From Bacteroidota bacterium (lineage in GTDB: Bacteria; Bacteroidota; Bacteroidia; UKL13-3): a DNA stretch of 64,000 nt. Where the stretch lies: positions 124,001-188,000 of the forward strand of contig JAIXWW010000009.1 of assembly GCA_027491085.1 (NCBI GenBank), read 5' to 3'. Under the pieces are notes generated by a model. The model saw only the letters and a program-made list of their open reading frames with translations, did no database searches and had not been told where the DNA came from. A program made the position numbers and the translations under genes. Of this stretch, positions 54,658 through 64,000 are shown piece by piece. The number at the start of each line of letters is the position of its first letter. The first letter of the stretch is position 1.

Positions 54658-57600
54658 CTATTGTCTTATTAAGGTAATTGAACCACGAACTGTTTTTTCT
54701 GATTCACCTCTTAATTGGTAAGTGAATAGATAATAATAAGTTCCTGCTGGGTTTTCACCACCATCATTGTTGGTTTTTCCATTCCACATTTTAAGAGCAT
54801 TATCGCTTTCAAAAACTGTATTACCCCATCTGTTCCAAATTACGATGCTATATTTTTGATATCCTTCAATATCAATTTTAAACACATCATTTTTATCATC
54901 ACCATTTGGAGTAAACACATTAGGAATATTTATTTTCCCTTTTGGAATAATTACTTGAATTACTTTACAAACCGAGTCAGGACAGCTATTTGTACCAGCC
55001 ACATCAGCTACAATACAAACATTAAATGATCTGCTTGAATCAATATCAAATGTTTGAACAAAATCATTCAAATCACTTGCTTCATCAAAATCTTTTGGAA
55101 AGCCTGTATATAAAGAACCATCAGGATTGTAAATTTTCCAAGTATATTTATCAGAAATAACTGTATCAGATGTATTTACTAATCTAAATTGATTTTCACC
55201 TGCTTGGGTAGCGGTAAAGTCGGCTTTAGATTTGGCAGCAACCATTGTTACAGTATCGTGGTTTGGACAAGGCGAATACGCTCTGTCAAACTTAGTAGAT
55301 GAAAGCACAAGTTTATACTGTCCTACTTTGTTAAACTTATACTGCCAAGCAGTATCTGCCACAAAGTTAGTTTTCAACACCGAATCAAGTTTATTGCCAA
55401 ATGTTCCATCAAATACATCCATTCTGTAACGATTAATAGTATCTCTATCAGAAAGATTACGAACTTTAAATACTTCGCCAACACAAACTGTATCTTTTGA
55501 AGTAACTAAATCAACCTTATATGGAACATTAATTACTATTCTAATTGGCTTTTGGTTTCCAAATGCCGTATCAGGAACTATAGCTGGCCTACAAGCACTA
55601 GCGCTACCATCTTCTGTATTGTAACCTTCAGCTGTAATATAGAAAGTTCCTGGTTGGTCGTAATAGAATACAGCAGTATCAATTACAGAATATTTGTAAG
55701 TATATGACAACCTATCAGGGCGACCAGAACGAATAATAGTTAATTTGGTAAATGTATCTTCTGGTAAACTCCAATTTTCTCTTTCCGGAATATTAACCAC
55801 TCTTACTCTTTGAGGTGTACATCCTAAAGTATCATCAAGCAAAATTAAATGTGGACGAGGACCACTCAAAATTATATCTTTTTCTACTTCACTCTTACAT
55901 CCTTGCTCTGTTACAATTTCTAATCGTACTCTGTATTTTCCATATAACCTGTAATCGTACTGAGGATCTTTTAAGATAGACTGAGGCGCTTTTGGATAAT
56001 ATTTTCTATCACCAAACCACCACTTCCATTGTGCAATTCTATCTAATGAATCTGTACCTGTAGAAGCTGCATAACCATCCAAAATAATGGTAGAGTCTCT
56101 GAAAAGGTATTTATCACCACAAATAAATATGTCTTTAGAAGCAATTTGTGCAATAGGTTTTACCACATTCACAAATTGAATACAAGTATCCCATCTTCCA
56201 GTACTATCTCTAGTAATCATCGATACTTTATATCTTCCCCACTTATCGTATGTATGAGATACTGAAGGTAATTTTCCAGGAATTAATTCTGTATTTGCTT
56301 CCAAATGATCAATTACACCATCACTTTCAAAATCCCAATAAACACGCTCATAGAAAAATTCATTCAATTTATTTTTGAAACACTTGGTAAGTGTATCCCC
56401 TACATCATTTATTATAACCGTTCTGTTAAGGTATCCTAATGGGCAAAAAGGTGCAACCCCTTTTAAAGTAATGTAATCCCAAGGAACCCAAGTAATATCT
56501 GTTCTGATTGAATCAATAGGATACGAATGTTTAGTATATGCCCACTGATGCATATTGCCATGGTCATGATTATCCAACCAATTTTCATTAGCAGGAATAT
56601 TTAATGGACGAGAACATGCTGATGATGGATACCAATACCTCACGGAATCCCTGAAATAAACGGTTTCTCCTTCACAGTAAACAGAATCAATATCACCATT
56701 GCTGTTTAGCATATCAAAAGTATCTATAACACCTATAACCACATGGTAACTAGCTAGTGTTTGACATCTTGAAAAAGTATTGGTTACCATAATATGATCA
56801 ACCCTTGTTATATCGCCTACTCTAACCAATTCGCCATTACCACCAAGGGTCATTTGTTCATACGATGATTTTTCGTACTTATGAGTAATTGGAAGTAACA
56901 TGAAACTCGTATCAACAATAGTAGTTACAGTATCATATTTAGGATACAATTTGTTAATATCCCAACAATCATACTTCAATGTAATTGTTTTATATTGAGA
57001 CATACGAGTCCCTACAGGGAAGTATTCAATACTAGAATTACTCCATGGTAATGTTAAGGTATTAAAATGGTACCTAATTCTATTATTTGGGATATCTGAA
57101 CCTGGGTTATAATAAAAAGAATCTATGGTAGCTGTTCCATCACCCCAATTCCAAACATCGGCAATTACATTGTCTTGCATTGAATCTAGGTAATGGAAAG
57201 TTACATTATCGCCCTTTCCGCGTAAATAACAGAAAGAAACTTTATTGTCCATAATTTCATTTTCATAAGTGTAATTATCAATTTTAAAGTCAGCTTGTAA
57301 CTGAATAAAACGGAAGAAGTTATGGTACCAAACAGTATCACTCATACCACAAATAGCATCAGGTATGGTACAATCTGTTGGAGATTTACATCCAGTACCT
57401 ACTACCAAACCTAGAGTAACCCATCCTTTTTTGGTATCGAAAGGCATATTAGTAAACCCATAAGAGTTTGAGCCAGCAGGATAATAATGTACATTGGTAC
57501 TAGTACCTGACGGACCAGTCCAGGCATTTGGTGGTGGTCTTCTGTTTGGCGAATTCCACATTGGAGGCATCACTAAACCTCCTCTAGTTTGTCCTTTTCC

Positions 57601-60600
57601 AACCTTTCCTTCAGCTGAGAAATCTAAATTAGCCGATCCATCAAATGGTACAAAGTTATCTAACACACAAGGTGTCATATCATTTCTATCCAATAACGAA
57701 TCATAATTAATTTGTAGGAAAGTTCTGGTATTGCTAGGCAAAATACCTGCACCTTGTGTTCTTTGTAAGGTATCGGTAAATCCGTTATTATCAAAAATTA
57801 ACCTTGCACTTCCACCAAAATCTTTACTAATAAACTCACCCGGACAAACCTTTCCATCTTGTAATAATCCAAATGCATCCGGACGTGTAAATGATAATAA
57901 TACGGTAGAAGATCCATTACAATCCCAATCATCTAAAAACAAAGAGTCGGTAATAATAGAATCTTTAAGACCTTTAGTAATTGGATTGTAAATTTTAATC
58001 GTATCAAACTTAACTTTTACTTTTCTATAATCTGGGTCTGCAGAAGCATTATTCAATGAATCTTTCATCCTCAGTGTTACAGAAATATCTTTAATTACAT
58101 CTCGCTTAAATGCATATTCGTATAAAGTCATTGGCGGATTAATACCCGGAATGATATCTGAACCTTTGTACCTTCTTAAACGACCATCATTAGCAACAGG
58201 CAACACAATATTTAGTAAACCAGTATCTATTCTTGTTCCTACCCTAATCAAATCCATCCAATTTCCTCGGTATGCCGATATTGGATCTGGAATAGCTTTA
58301 CTTAAAGTAATTACTCTATTTGGATTGATATCAGCTGGCCAAATATTTGCCATGGTGTCTAACCTACTTTGAACCGCTCCGGTTGCTCTTACTTGTTTAT
58401 TCCAACTAGATGTGTCTACACCCGAAACCCAAAACTTACCTGTTGGAGGTGCAATAGGTGGCGGCCAACTTACATAACTAGTTGTCCAACCTTTAGACCA
58501 TCTAGCCGTATCATATGGAGGGAAATCATGTCCATATTTATACCAATTTAGCATTTTGTCCCAATTGGTAAAATTATGAGTAGGAATACTATCGTGTGAG
58601 AAATTACAACCATTGAATCTACCCAAATACCTTTTACCATTAGCTATAAATGCACCATAAGTTCTTGCTTGTTGGTCGTATGCATTTACATAAGGAGGTT
58701 CGCCATTAAAAGCAGTGGTTGGATTTGGAATAGAATAAGATGTACAAGCAGGAGCAAATTCATCTTCGGCAAAATCCCAACGAATCCATAACCTGTCTGA
58801 CTGGTACGCTACTGATGTATTTACAAATTGCACATCGTATTCAGGACCACATTGTACCTTTTGCCATTGTAGAATGGTTACAGGAGGAGGCGAGGTTTTC
58901 TCAACCCTAACTTGGGGACCCAAAATATTTACACCAAATCCTACCAATAAGTCACCTTCAATTACCTTCCAAATACCGTTTATTAAAGTAATATTGGTTG
59001 TGTCTTTCGGTCTAAAATATAACTCTCCCTCTACAATATCTATAGGAGCAGCTCCATTATATGAAATTTGTTCACCTGCTAAATTACTGTAATTTCCAGT
59101 TGTACCAACCCCATTTACCAATGCTTCATTATTAACTAAGCCTGTTGCTAAATTTTTAACTCTATATTTAATCGGAGAAGAATACTCGTAAACAGCTGGA
59201 ACAGTATTAAATAATCCTGTATATGGATTTTTAAATGTATAAGGAACAGTATCCCAATAATTAGGAATAAAAGTAGTATCAGAATTAAAGAAGCCGTAAC
59301 TTCTTGATGTAAAGTCAGCATTCTTTTGATGTCTGTAATAAAATCCTAAAAATATGGTTGGATTAGTAGGATCAACAATAGTATCAATTTTATAGTTAGA
59401 TACTTGTCCGTTATAATTAATCAATAAATATTTTTGATTAGTTAAAAATAACGGATTTCTTAAGAACTTCCCTAATCTAGTGGGTATTTTTGGAAATAAC
59501 CTATAAGATTCTGGATTTAAAGAAGAAGGAAACATGGCATTAGGCGCACTGAAATAATTTTCGTATTGGTACCGCTTCCTATCTTTTGGTAAAGTATCTA
59601 TTTTTGAATAAAAATTGTAAACAACAGGCTTAGGTGGCGTTCCTGGACAAATTACAGTTAAAGTTGGATAAAACTGACCTAATCCTAAATATTTATAGGT
59701 AGGTTGATCATCCAAAAATCTATCTGATACTCCTGGTGTTGTTGCATTAGGATCATTAAAATTCCAAATAATACTAAGCCTAGTACCGCCTTTACCAATT
59801 AATTCTCTGTTATTATATAAAGTAACTGAGCCATCTTGTGGTTTTAATAAACAAACAGAATCGGCTATTGTATCATTTTGAAGTTCTCTCTTTGTTAAAA
59901 TTTCAATTTCATAAATAATATTTTCGGGTAAAGGCAAACCTGTGGTTCTATAGTAAAAAGTGTCTGCACATCCCAAAGGTTTATTTACTACTGTTAATGA
60001 AGGATAAAATACATTGTTTTCAGTATATAAATGTGTGAATGATTTAGTCCAAGCATTAAAATCTTCAGTTACTGTATTTGGCGCTCCAGAAACATACTTT
60101 GTACCATCTCCAAAATCCCAAACAAATGATTTTACATAACTAAAACCTAAATCAGTTTTATTAGTGAATATATATGGAGTTGTATCACAACGGGGCGAAC
60201 CTGTAATTGTGAATTTAGGATTGATATCAGCAGCTAAACTTATTACTCTTACACTTTGAAAATCTCTTGTAGGGTCTGTTCTACAACCCACAGAATCAAC
60301 AACCGTTAAACTAACTTTATAAGTAGGGTTTACTAAATTATAACCATGACAAACATTCCTAATATTTGTATCAGTAATTAGCCTGGCATTACCATCTCCA
60401 TAAACCCACTCGTAGCTTAATAATGGGGCATCCCCTTGAGTTGTTAGATTATTAAAACAGTAGTTATTGTTTTTGAAACATTGTGTATCTCTACTTGTTA
60501 AAGTAATGATTGTTTTAGGTCTTTCCCAAATTTTTCTTTGTTTTGTTACAATAATATCAGGTCCACTTGTTCTTTTTACAACAAGAGTAATGTTATAAAC

Positions 60601-60894
60601 ACCCCCTTTATTATAAATTTTAGAGAAAAAAGTACTAGGTGGATTAGGCCCATTCCTTGTTAACATGGAAGTGTCGTTAGGAATACCCCATCTTACAGTA
60701 TAAGAAATTACCTCAGATGAAGGAATACCAGGTGTTACATTGATTTGGGTTAAATCAACTTCCGAACACGCTATTTTAGGTGTCATTGTAAAGTCGGACT
60801 GGGCTTTAACCAATACAGACATAAACAATAACAAAATTAAAACCGCTTTATGTTTTAATTTGTTGGTTGATAGTTTAAAGTACATATATTTCAT
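54658..60894 (-). CDS. Giant PKD-repeat T9SS type B cargo (gliding motility-associated C-terminal domain)
   Basis: 2078 residues, signal peptide ending near VKAQ (residue 32). The body has several PKD-like units with the W-x-F/Y-G-D-G core (WVYGDGN, WDFGDGTKY, WNWGDGTA, WDFESDGV) and long non-repetitive segments. The last about 90 residues are a type B sorting domain: NVFTPNGDDKND, IWNRWGNTVFES, WNGKTNNDGGENPAGTYYY and a terminal SITLIRQ. It is predicted to be secreted or surface-bound through the T9SS. It lies 68 bp downstream of the anti-sigma-like gene with the same end domain and is probably in the same transcript. The function of the body is unknown. Confidence 0.92.
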   Translation of the reverse strand: MKYMYFKLSTNKLKHKAVLILLLFMSVLVKAQSDFTMTPKIACSEVDLTQINVTPGIPSSEVISYTVRWGIPNDTSMLTRNGPNPPSTFFSKIYNKGGVYNITLVVKRTSGPDIIVTKQRKIWERPKTIITLTSRDTQCFKNNNYCFNNLTTQGDAPLLSYEWVYGDGNARLITDTNIRNVCHGYNLVNPTYKVSLTVVDSVGCRTDPTRDFQSVRVISLAADINPKFTITGSPRCDTTPYIFTNKTDLGFSYVKSFVWDFGDGTKYVSGAPNTVTEDFNAWTKSFTHLYTENNVFYPSLTVVNKPLGCADTFYYRTTGLPLPENIIYEIEILTKRELQNDTIADSVCLLKPQDGSVTLYNNRELIGKGGTRLSIIWNFNDPNATTPGVSDRFLDDQPTYKYLGLGQFYPTLTVICPGTPPKPVVYNFYSKIDTLPKDRKRYQYENYFSAPNAMFPSSLNPESYRLFPKIPTRLGKFLRNPLFLTNQKYLLINYNGQVSNYKIDTIVDPTNPTIFLGFYYRHQKNADFTSRSYGFFNSDTTFIPNYWDTVPYTFKNPYTGLFNTVPAVYEYSSPIKYRVKNLATGLVNNEALVNGVGTTGNYSNLAGEQISYNGAAPIDIVEGELYFRPKDTTNITLINGIWKVIEGDLLVGFGVNILGPQVRVEKTSPPPVTILQWQKVQCGPEYDVQFVNTSVAYQSDRLWIRWDFAEDEFAPACTSYSIPNPTTAFNGEPPYVNAYDQQARTYGAFIANGKRYLGRFNGCNFSHDSIPTHNFTNWDKMLNWYKYGHDFPPYDTARWSKGWTTSYVSWPPPIAPPTGKFWVSGVDTSSWNKQVRATGAVQSRLDTMANIWPADINPNRVITLSKAIPDPISAYRGNWMDLIRVGTRIDTGLLNIVLPVANDGRLRRYKGSDIIPGINPPMTLYEYAFKRDVIKDISVTLRMKDSLNNASADPDYRKVKVKFDTIKIYNPITKGLKDSIITDSLFLDDWDCNGSSTVLLSFTRPDAFGLLQDGKVCPGEFISKDFGGSARLIFDNNGFTDTLQRTQGAGILPSNTRTFLQINYDSLLDRNDMTPCVLDNFVPFDGSANLDFSAEGKVGKGQTRGGLVMPPMWNSPNRRPPPNAWTGPSGTSTNVHYYPAGSNSYGFTNMPFDTKKGWVTLGLVVGTGCKSPTDCTIPDAICGMSDTVWYHNFFRFIQLQADFKIDNYTYENEIMDNKVSFCYLRGKGDNVTFHYLDSMQDNVIADVWNWGDGTATIDSFYYNPGSDIPNNRIRYHFNTLTLPWSNSSIEYFPVGTRMSQYKTITLKYDCWDINKLYPKYDTVTTIVDTSFMLLPITHKYEKSSYEQMTLGGNGELVRVGDITRVDHIMVTNTFSRCQTLASYHVVIGVIDTFDMLNSNGDIDSVYCEGETVYFRDSVRYWYPSSACSRPLNIPANENWLDNHDHGNMHQWAYTKHSYPIDSIRTDITWVPWDYITLKGVAPFCPLGYLNRTVIINDVGDTLTKCFKNKLNEFFYERVYWDFESDGVIDHLEANTELIPGKLPSVSHTYDKWGRYKVSMITRDSTGRWDTCIQFVNVVKPIAQIASKDIFICGDKYLFRDSTIILDGYAASTGTDSLDRIAQWKWWFGDRKYYPKAPQSILKDPQYDYRLYGKYRVRLEIVTEQGCKSEVEKDIILSGPRPHLILLDDTLGCTPQRVRVVNIPERENWSLPEDTFTKLTIIRSGRPDRLSYTYKYSVIDTAVFYYDQPGTFYITAEGYNTEDGSASACRPAIVPDTAFGNQKPIRIVINVPYKVDLVTSKDTVCVGEVFKVRNLSDRDTINRYRMDVFDGTFGNKLDSVLKTNFVADTAWQYKFNKVGQYKLVLSSTKFDRAYSPCPNHDTVTMVAAKSKADFTATQAGENQFRLVNTSDTVISDKYTWKIYNPDGSLYTGFPKDFDEASDLNDFVQTFDIDSSRSFNVCIVADVAGTNSCPDSVCKVIQVIIPKGKINIPNVFTPNGDDKNDVFKIDIEGYQKYSIVIWNRWGNTVFESDNALKMWNGKTNNDGGENPAGTYYYLFTYQLRGESEKTVRGSITLIRQ

Positions 60895-60962
60895 TCTTTA
60901 TTTTTTGTTTTAAACAGTTTGCTAACATAATATTTTTTAATTCAATTACAAATTTTAAATCT

Positions 60963-61862
60963 TTAACGTATGAGCTTGATTTTGGTCATTTGTGTTTGTA
61001 ATTTATCATTATTAATAAATTTAAAATTCAAAACTCCATAGTAAATGCCACTATTACAAGCTTGTCCAGTTTTTTGACTAACTCCATCCCAAGTGAAATT
61101 TTTATCATTACTTTCAAAAACTAACTCATTATTAAAATTATAAATTTTTAAATTAAACAGTTTTTCACCTTCAATTTCTATTACATACCTATCATTTAAG
61201 CCATCATTATTTGGTGTTAACACATTCGGTGTTTTTATAAATGCTGACTCGTTTTTATTTATTTCGGTTGCTTCAAAATTATTTTCTATATTTTCAATTG
61301 AATCAATTTTATCATCCAAATCAATCTCAGGTATGGTTGGATTTGAAACTATGTCATTAACAATTACCGGTGTAGAAGTCTGTTCAAGATTTCTATTTGA
61401 TAATCCTTCTTGCTGTTTATTCTCCACATTTAACTTATGCTCAATAAAGTTATCATTAATATAAGCCTCTTGGGTTTGAATTAAATTATTAGAAACATAC
61501 TTTTCTTTGTTTGTAAAAGTTTCTTTTGGCTTATCAGTTACCTGCGTTTTGTCTAAACTAATTTCTGGAGAATTTACTGCAATTGGTACTTTTAATTCTG
61601 AAACTTTTGATTCTCTTTCAATATTTTCTTTTTTACTATTATTAGTGTAAAAAAAAGTAGCTACTGAAGCAGGAATTGCCATAATAGCCGTTACTTTGAT
61701 AACAGTTAAAGCCAATTTGCTTAATACAACCTTACTTCCAGCTACACCACTTTGAGCAGATGCATTGGCTTTCATACCTTGCTCAATTCCGGCCCAAATA
61801 TTAGGGGCATCTGGAGCAAAATCCTGCATTTGTTGTTTTAATATTTCGTCTAAATTATTCAA
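60963..61862 (-). CDS. Predicted anti-sigma factor with a T9SS type B sorting-like extracytoplasmic domain
   Basis: 299 residues, starting at a TTG that overlaps the sigma factor stop by 4 bp (TTGA). The N-terminus (about 1-45, with DFAPDAPNIWAGIEQGM) resembles cytoplasmic anti-sigma segments of Bacteroidota. A single membrane helix (about 52-72, KVTAIMAIPASVATFFY) leads to a Ser/Asn/Glu-rich periplasmic stalk (about 75-210) and a CHU_C-type domain (about 212-299) with NVLTPNNDGLND, FNNELVFES, FTWDG and a final KIKLIR. This end matches that of the adjacent secreted cargo. The anti-sigma role is inferred from layout and position; a simple cargo-like membrane protein is the alternative. Confidence 0.78.
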   Translation of the reverse strand: MNNLDEILKQQMQDFAPDAPNIWAGIEQGMKANASAQSGVAGSKVVLSKLALTVIKVTAIMAIPASVATFFYTNNSKKENIERESKVSELKVPIAVNSPEISLDKTQVTDKPKETFTNKEKYVSNNLIQTQEAYINDNFIEHKLNVENKQQEGLSNRNLEQTSTPVIVNDIVSNPTIPEIDLDDKIDSIENIENNFEATEINKNESAFIKTPNVLTPNNDGLNDRYVIEIEGEKLFNLKIYNFNNELVFESNDKNFTWDGVSQKTGQACNSGIYYGVLNFKFINNDKLQTQMTKIKLIR

Positions 61863-62392
61863 TTTACTTTTTTATATTCTTTTATAAAAGCTGCTCTTGC
61901 TCTTGCAAGTTGGCTTTTTGATGTTCCTTCATTAATTCCAAGCATTTCTGCTATTTCAGCATGTGAAAAACCCTCAATGGCATATAAATTTAAAACTGTT
62001 CTATATCCTAAAGCCAATTTTTGCATGGTTTCCATAATTTCTTTTTGACTGATTCTGTCAATCGTAAAACTATCAAAACCTAAATCAAACTCTTCTGATA
62101 TATCAGATGTTTCAGTATAAAATTTATTTACCCTAATATTTTCCAAAGCACAGTTAACAAAAATCCTCCTCATCCAAGCTTCAATTACACCTTTGCCTTC
62201 AAATTGCTTCATTTTTCCAAAAACCCTAATATAACCTTCTTGCAATGTATCTTTGGCGTCTTCGGCATCTTTACAATACCTCAAACATATTCCATACATT
62301 TGCTTAGAAGTAAGTTCATACAACTTTTTATGAGCATTAGAATTCCCTTGTATGCACTTTTCAATTAAATCTTGAGTTACGTTTTGGCTCAC
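61859..62392 (-). CDS. ECF-type sigma-70 family RNA polymerase sigma factor
   Basis: 177 residues from GTG (62392). Region 2 holds YCKDAEDAKDTLQEGYIRVF with the usual aromatic promoter-melting segment, and region 4 ends in FSHAEIAEMLGINEGTSKSQL, a helix-turn-helix. It directs RNA polymerase to a specific regulon. The last codons overlap the anti-sigma-like gene by 4 bp, the usual pairing. Its target promoter cannot be read off; the three-gene unit itself is a candidate. Confidence 0.94.
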   Translation of the reverse strand: MSQNVTQDLIEKCIQGNSNAHKKLYELTSKQMYGICLRYCKDAEDAKDTLQEGYIRVFGKMKQFEGKGVIEAWMRRIFVNCALENIRVNKFYTETSDISEEFDLGFDSFTIDRISQKEIMETMQKLALGYRTVLNLYAIEGFSHAEIAEMLGINEGTSKSQLARARAAFIKEYKKVN

Positions 62393-62509
62393 TTTTCTTT
62401 TGCTTTTGTTTTGATTAAAGAATCAATTTTTTAGTTGCATGTTATGGTAAAAAAAACTTAATTTTTTCTAAACACTTTTATTACCCTATATTTCAATTAC
62501 ATTTTTACT

Positions 62510-62516
62510 TACTTTG
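62510..62516 (+). promoter_or_regulatory. Weak -7-like element before the DUF7948 gene
   Basis: TACTTTG, one base short of TAnnTTTG, ending 20 nt before the TTG start. It is not clear whether the sigma factor encoded next door reads it. Confidence 0.3.
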
Positions 62517-62536
62517 TATTTATTACATCACCCGCT

Positions 62537-64000
62537 TTGATTGCTAAAAACAAACATATAATATTCGTTATAACCTTGCTTCTAAGTTTGGTATTTAACA
62601 TAAAGGCACAAGTGTTTAAAGTAAATGAAAATAAAAACAACAGTTTTTACCTTACAGAAAATAAAGGACAATGGGATTCCGATATAAAATATAAATATAC
62701 CAACTCAGTCAATCATATATTATTCAAACCAAATCAAATTAACTATTACTTTTTAAATGATGAAAATGTAAGCAAAGCAAACCATCATTTAAAAAAAGGT
62801 GAAAAAGAAATGGGTTTAATAAATGGCCATTTAATAACCCTTAATTTTATGGCTGCCAATTTTAACTCCATAATTTCACCAAGCGGGCAAGCTGCTCCAT
62901 TTTATAAAAATTATTTTATTGGAAATAATCCTAAAAAATGGCAATCAAAGGTTCAATCATTTTGTCAGATTACCTATCAAAATATTTATCAAAATATTGA
63001 TTTAAAAGTTTCTACAAAAAGTGATATTGGGTTGAAATACGATTGGATTATTAAACCTAATGCTGATTTAAATAATATAAAACTTAGTTTCCAAGGGGCA
63101 GACACCATTTACAGTGAATACAACGAATTATTCATAAAACACAGTCAAGGCATTTTAAAGGAACAAAAACCTTTTGCTTATCAAATAATTAATGGCAAGC
63201 GAGTTACAGTAAATGTAAATTATGCTATTAACAAAAACATAGTTAGCTTCAATGCTGACTCTTATAATAAAAACTATGAACTAATAATTGACCCAGATTT
63301 AATTTTTAGCACCTACAGCGGAGCCACTGATGATAATTTTGGGTTTACAGCCACTTACGATAGTGAGGGGAACTTATATGCAGGTGGAGTTACCACAGAT
63401 GCTTTTGGAGGTGAATATCCAGTAACTGCAGGAGCATTTCAGTTAACTTATAAAGGTGGAGACTTAGAAGCACCCGTGAATTTGGCATGTGATATAACCA
63501 TAAGTAAATACAGCAGTGATGGTAAACAATTGATTTACGCTACTTATTTGGGTGGCATAAAAAACGAATACCCGCACAGTTTGGTAGCAGATAATAACGA
63601 CAATTTGGTAATAATGGGAACCAGCAAATCGGTTGATTTTCCAATAAGTGCAGATGCTTACGACAATTCTCAAAATGGCAATATTGATATTATTGTTAGT
63701 AAATTAAGCAAAGATGGAACAACACTTTTAGGCTCTACATTTGTGGGTGGTTTGGGTAGCGATGGACTAAATATTAAACCTTTTTTAAACACATTTTATG
63801 CAGATGAATTTAGAGGCGATGCTATTATTGACAAGCAAAATAACATCATAATTGGCAGTTGTAGTTTTTCAACTGATTTCCCAGTAACTTCGGGTTCATT
63901 TGGAGCTGCTATTCCTAGTGCTATTCAAAAAGGTGTCGTTTTTAAACTTTCGCCTACTTGCAATAATTTGATTTTTAGTGCTGCCATGCCTGGAAGCAGC
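62537..64000 (+). CDS. Secreted protein with DUF7948 N-terminus and SBBP-like repeats, partial at right edge
   Basis: At least 488 codons from a TTG at 62537, open to the window end, so the C-terminus is missing. A signal peptide (IIFVITLLLSLVFNIKAQ) is followed by an N-terminal domain with LTENKGQWDSDIKYKY and YDWIIKPNADLNNIKLSF, typical of DUF7948, and then beta-propeller-like units (LIFSTYSGATDDN, LIYATYLGG, LLGSTFVGGLGSDG). Proteins of this type usually end in a T9SS sorting domain, which cannot be checked here. It is divergent from the ECF sigma factor, with a shared 144-bp intergenic region. No alternative frame is as long. Confidence 0.85.
   Translation, partial: MIAKNKHIIFVITLLLSLVFNIKAQVFKVNENKNNSFYLTENKGQWDSDIKYKYTNSVNHILFKPNQINYYFLNDENVSKANHHLKKGEKEMGLINGHLITLNFMAANFNSIISPSGQAAPFYKNYFIGNNPKKWQSKVQSFCQITYQNIYQNIDLKVSTKSDIGLKYDWIIKPNADLNNIKLSFQGADTIYSEYNELFIKHSQGILKEQKPFAYQIINGKRVTVNVNYAINKNIVSFNADSYNKNYELIIDPDLIFSTYSGATDDNFGFTATYDSEGNLYAGGVTTDAFGGEYPVTAGAFQLTYKGGDLEAPVNLACDITISKYSSDGKQLIYATYLGGIKNEYPHSLVADNNDNLVIMGTSKSVDFPISADAYDNSQNGNIDIIVSKLSKDGTTLLGSTFVGGLGSDGLNIKPFLNTFYADEFRGDAIIDKQNNIIIGSCSFSTDFPVTSGSFGAAIPSAIQKGVVFKLSPTCNNLIFSAAMPGSS

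Noticed and set aside
55232..59092. Plus-strand frames inside the giant cargo gene
   Set aside because: Antisense shadows of the PKD-repeat gene with no recognisable domain.
63464..63673. Minus-strand 69-codon frame near the right edge
   Set aside because: It lies inside the clear DUF7948/SBBP reading frame, which runs to the window end.
1..64000. CRISPR array, prophage, IS element or rRNA
   Set aside because: No regularly spaced identical repeats, transposase, integrase, phage structural gene or rRNA sequence was seen.

Overview
This 64 kb window is chromosomal DNA of a member of the Bacteroidota. It is visibly AT-rich (not computed). The evidence is the many secreted proteins ending in type IX secretion (T9SS) sorting domains, the uppS-bamA-ompH-ompH cluster, DUF4834, and promoters of the Bacteroidota type (TTTG, about 19-20 nt, TAnnTTTG) instead of Shine-Dalgarno driven starts. 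The closest named group cannot be fixed by eye. I see no prophage, insertion sequence, CRISPR array or rRNA. The T9SS machinery itself is not in the window.

Layout. 0.2-4.9 kb: tatA, gatA, a MltD-like LysM protein whose catalytic Glu position is Ser, ndk and a DUF3108 protein. 5-13.6 kb (minus strand): a T9SS cargo with a CXXCH motif, a 1721-residue soluble histidine kinase with about ten PAS domains and one GAF, a FIST sensor protein beside it, an FkbM methyltransferase and DUF4834. 13.8-15.6 kb: an OmpA-like protein and superoxide dismutase. 16-19 kb: a four-gene signalling operon (LiaF-like membrane protein, DUF4288-like protein, LytS-type kinase, LytTR regulator), preceded by three direct repeats spaced exactly 21 bp, a likely operator. 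19-24.5 kb: a small secreted protein, an outer membrane beta-barrel receptor, a degenerate 3-hydroxyacyl-CoA dehydrogenase relative, ridA, a membrane protein and tpiA. 24.6-25 kb: two identical tRNA-Glu genes, each with its own promoter and terminator.

25-33.4 kb: a 1376-residue repetitive surface protein with two calcium-loop-like C-terminal repeats, adenine deaminase, imidazolonepropionase and CorA. 33.4-33.7 kb: a gene-free stretch with promoter, nested inverted repeats and terminator, a candidate small RNA. 33.7-38.5 kb: a tightly packed run (FemAB-like transferase, Rieske-like lipoprotein, kynureninase, GNAT, pth, menE-like) with three TAATG stop/start overlaps. 38.5-41.3 kb: accD, class I aldolase, RsmI-like methyltransferase. 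41.4-47.1 kb: PpiD/SurA-like foldase, a hydrolase, rfbA, a sugar isomerase and a CpsB-like phosphatase. 47.1-54.5 kb (minus): idi, dsbD, two OmpH/Skp chaperones, bamA and uppS, an envelope assembly block.

54.6-64 kb is the most unusual part. An ECF sigma factor overlaps by 4 bp a predicted anti-sigma factor whose extracytoplasmic end is a T9SS type B sorting-like domain. The same domain ends the next gene, a 2078-residue PKD-repeat cargo. A divergent DUF7948/SBBP surface protein runs off the right edge. I infer that the anti-sigma factor mimics a secretion substrate and so links cargo export to transcription; this is a hypothesis, not an established function.
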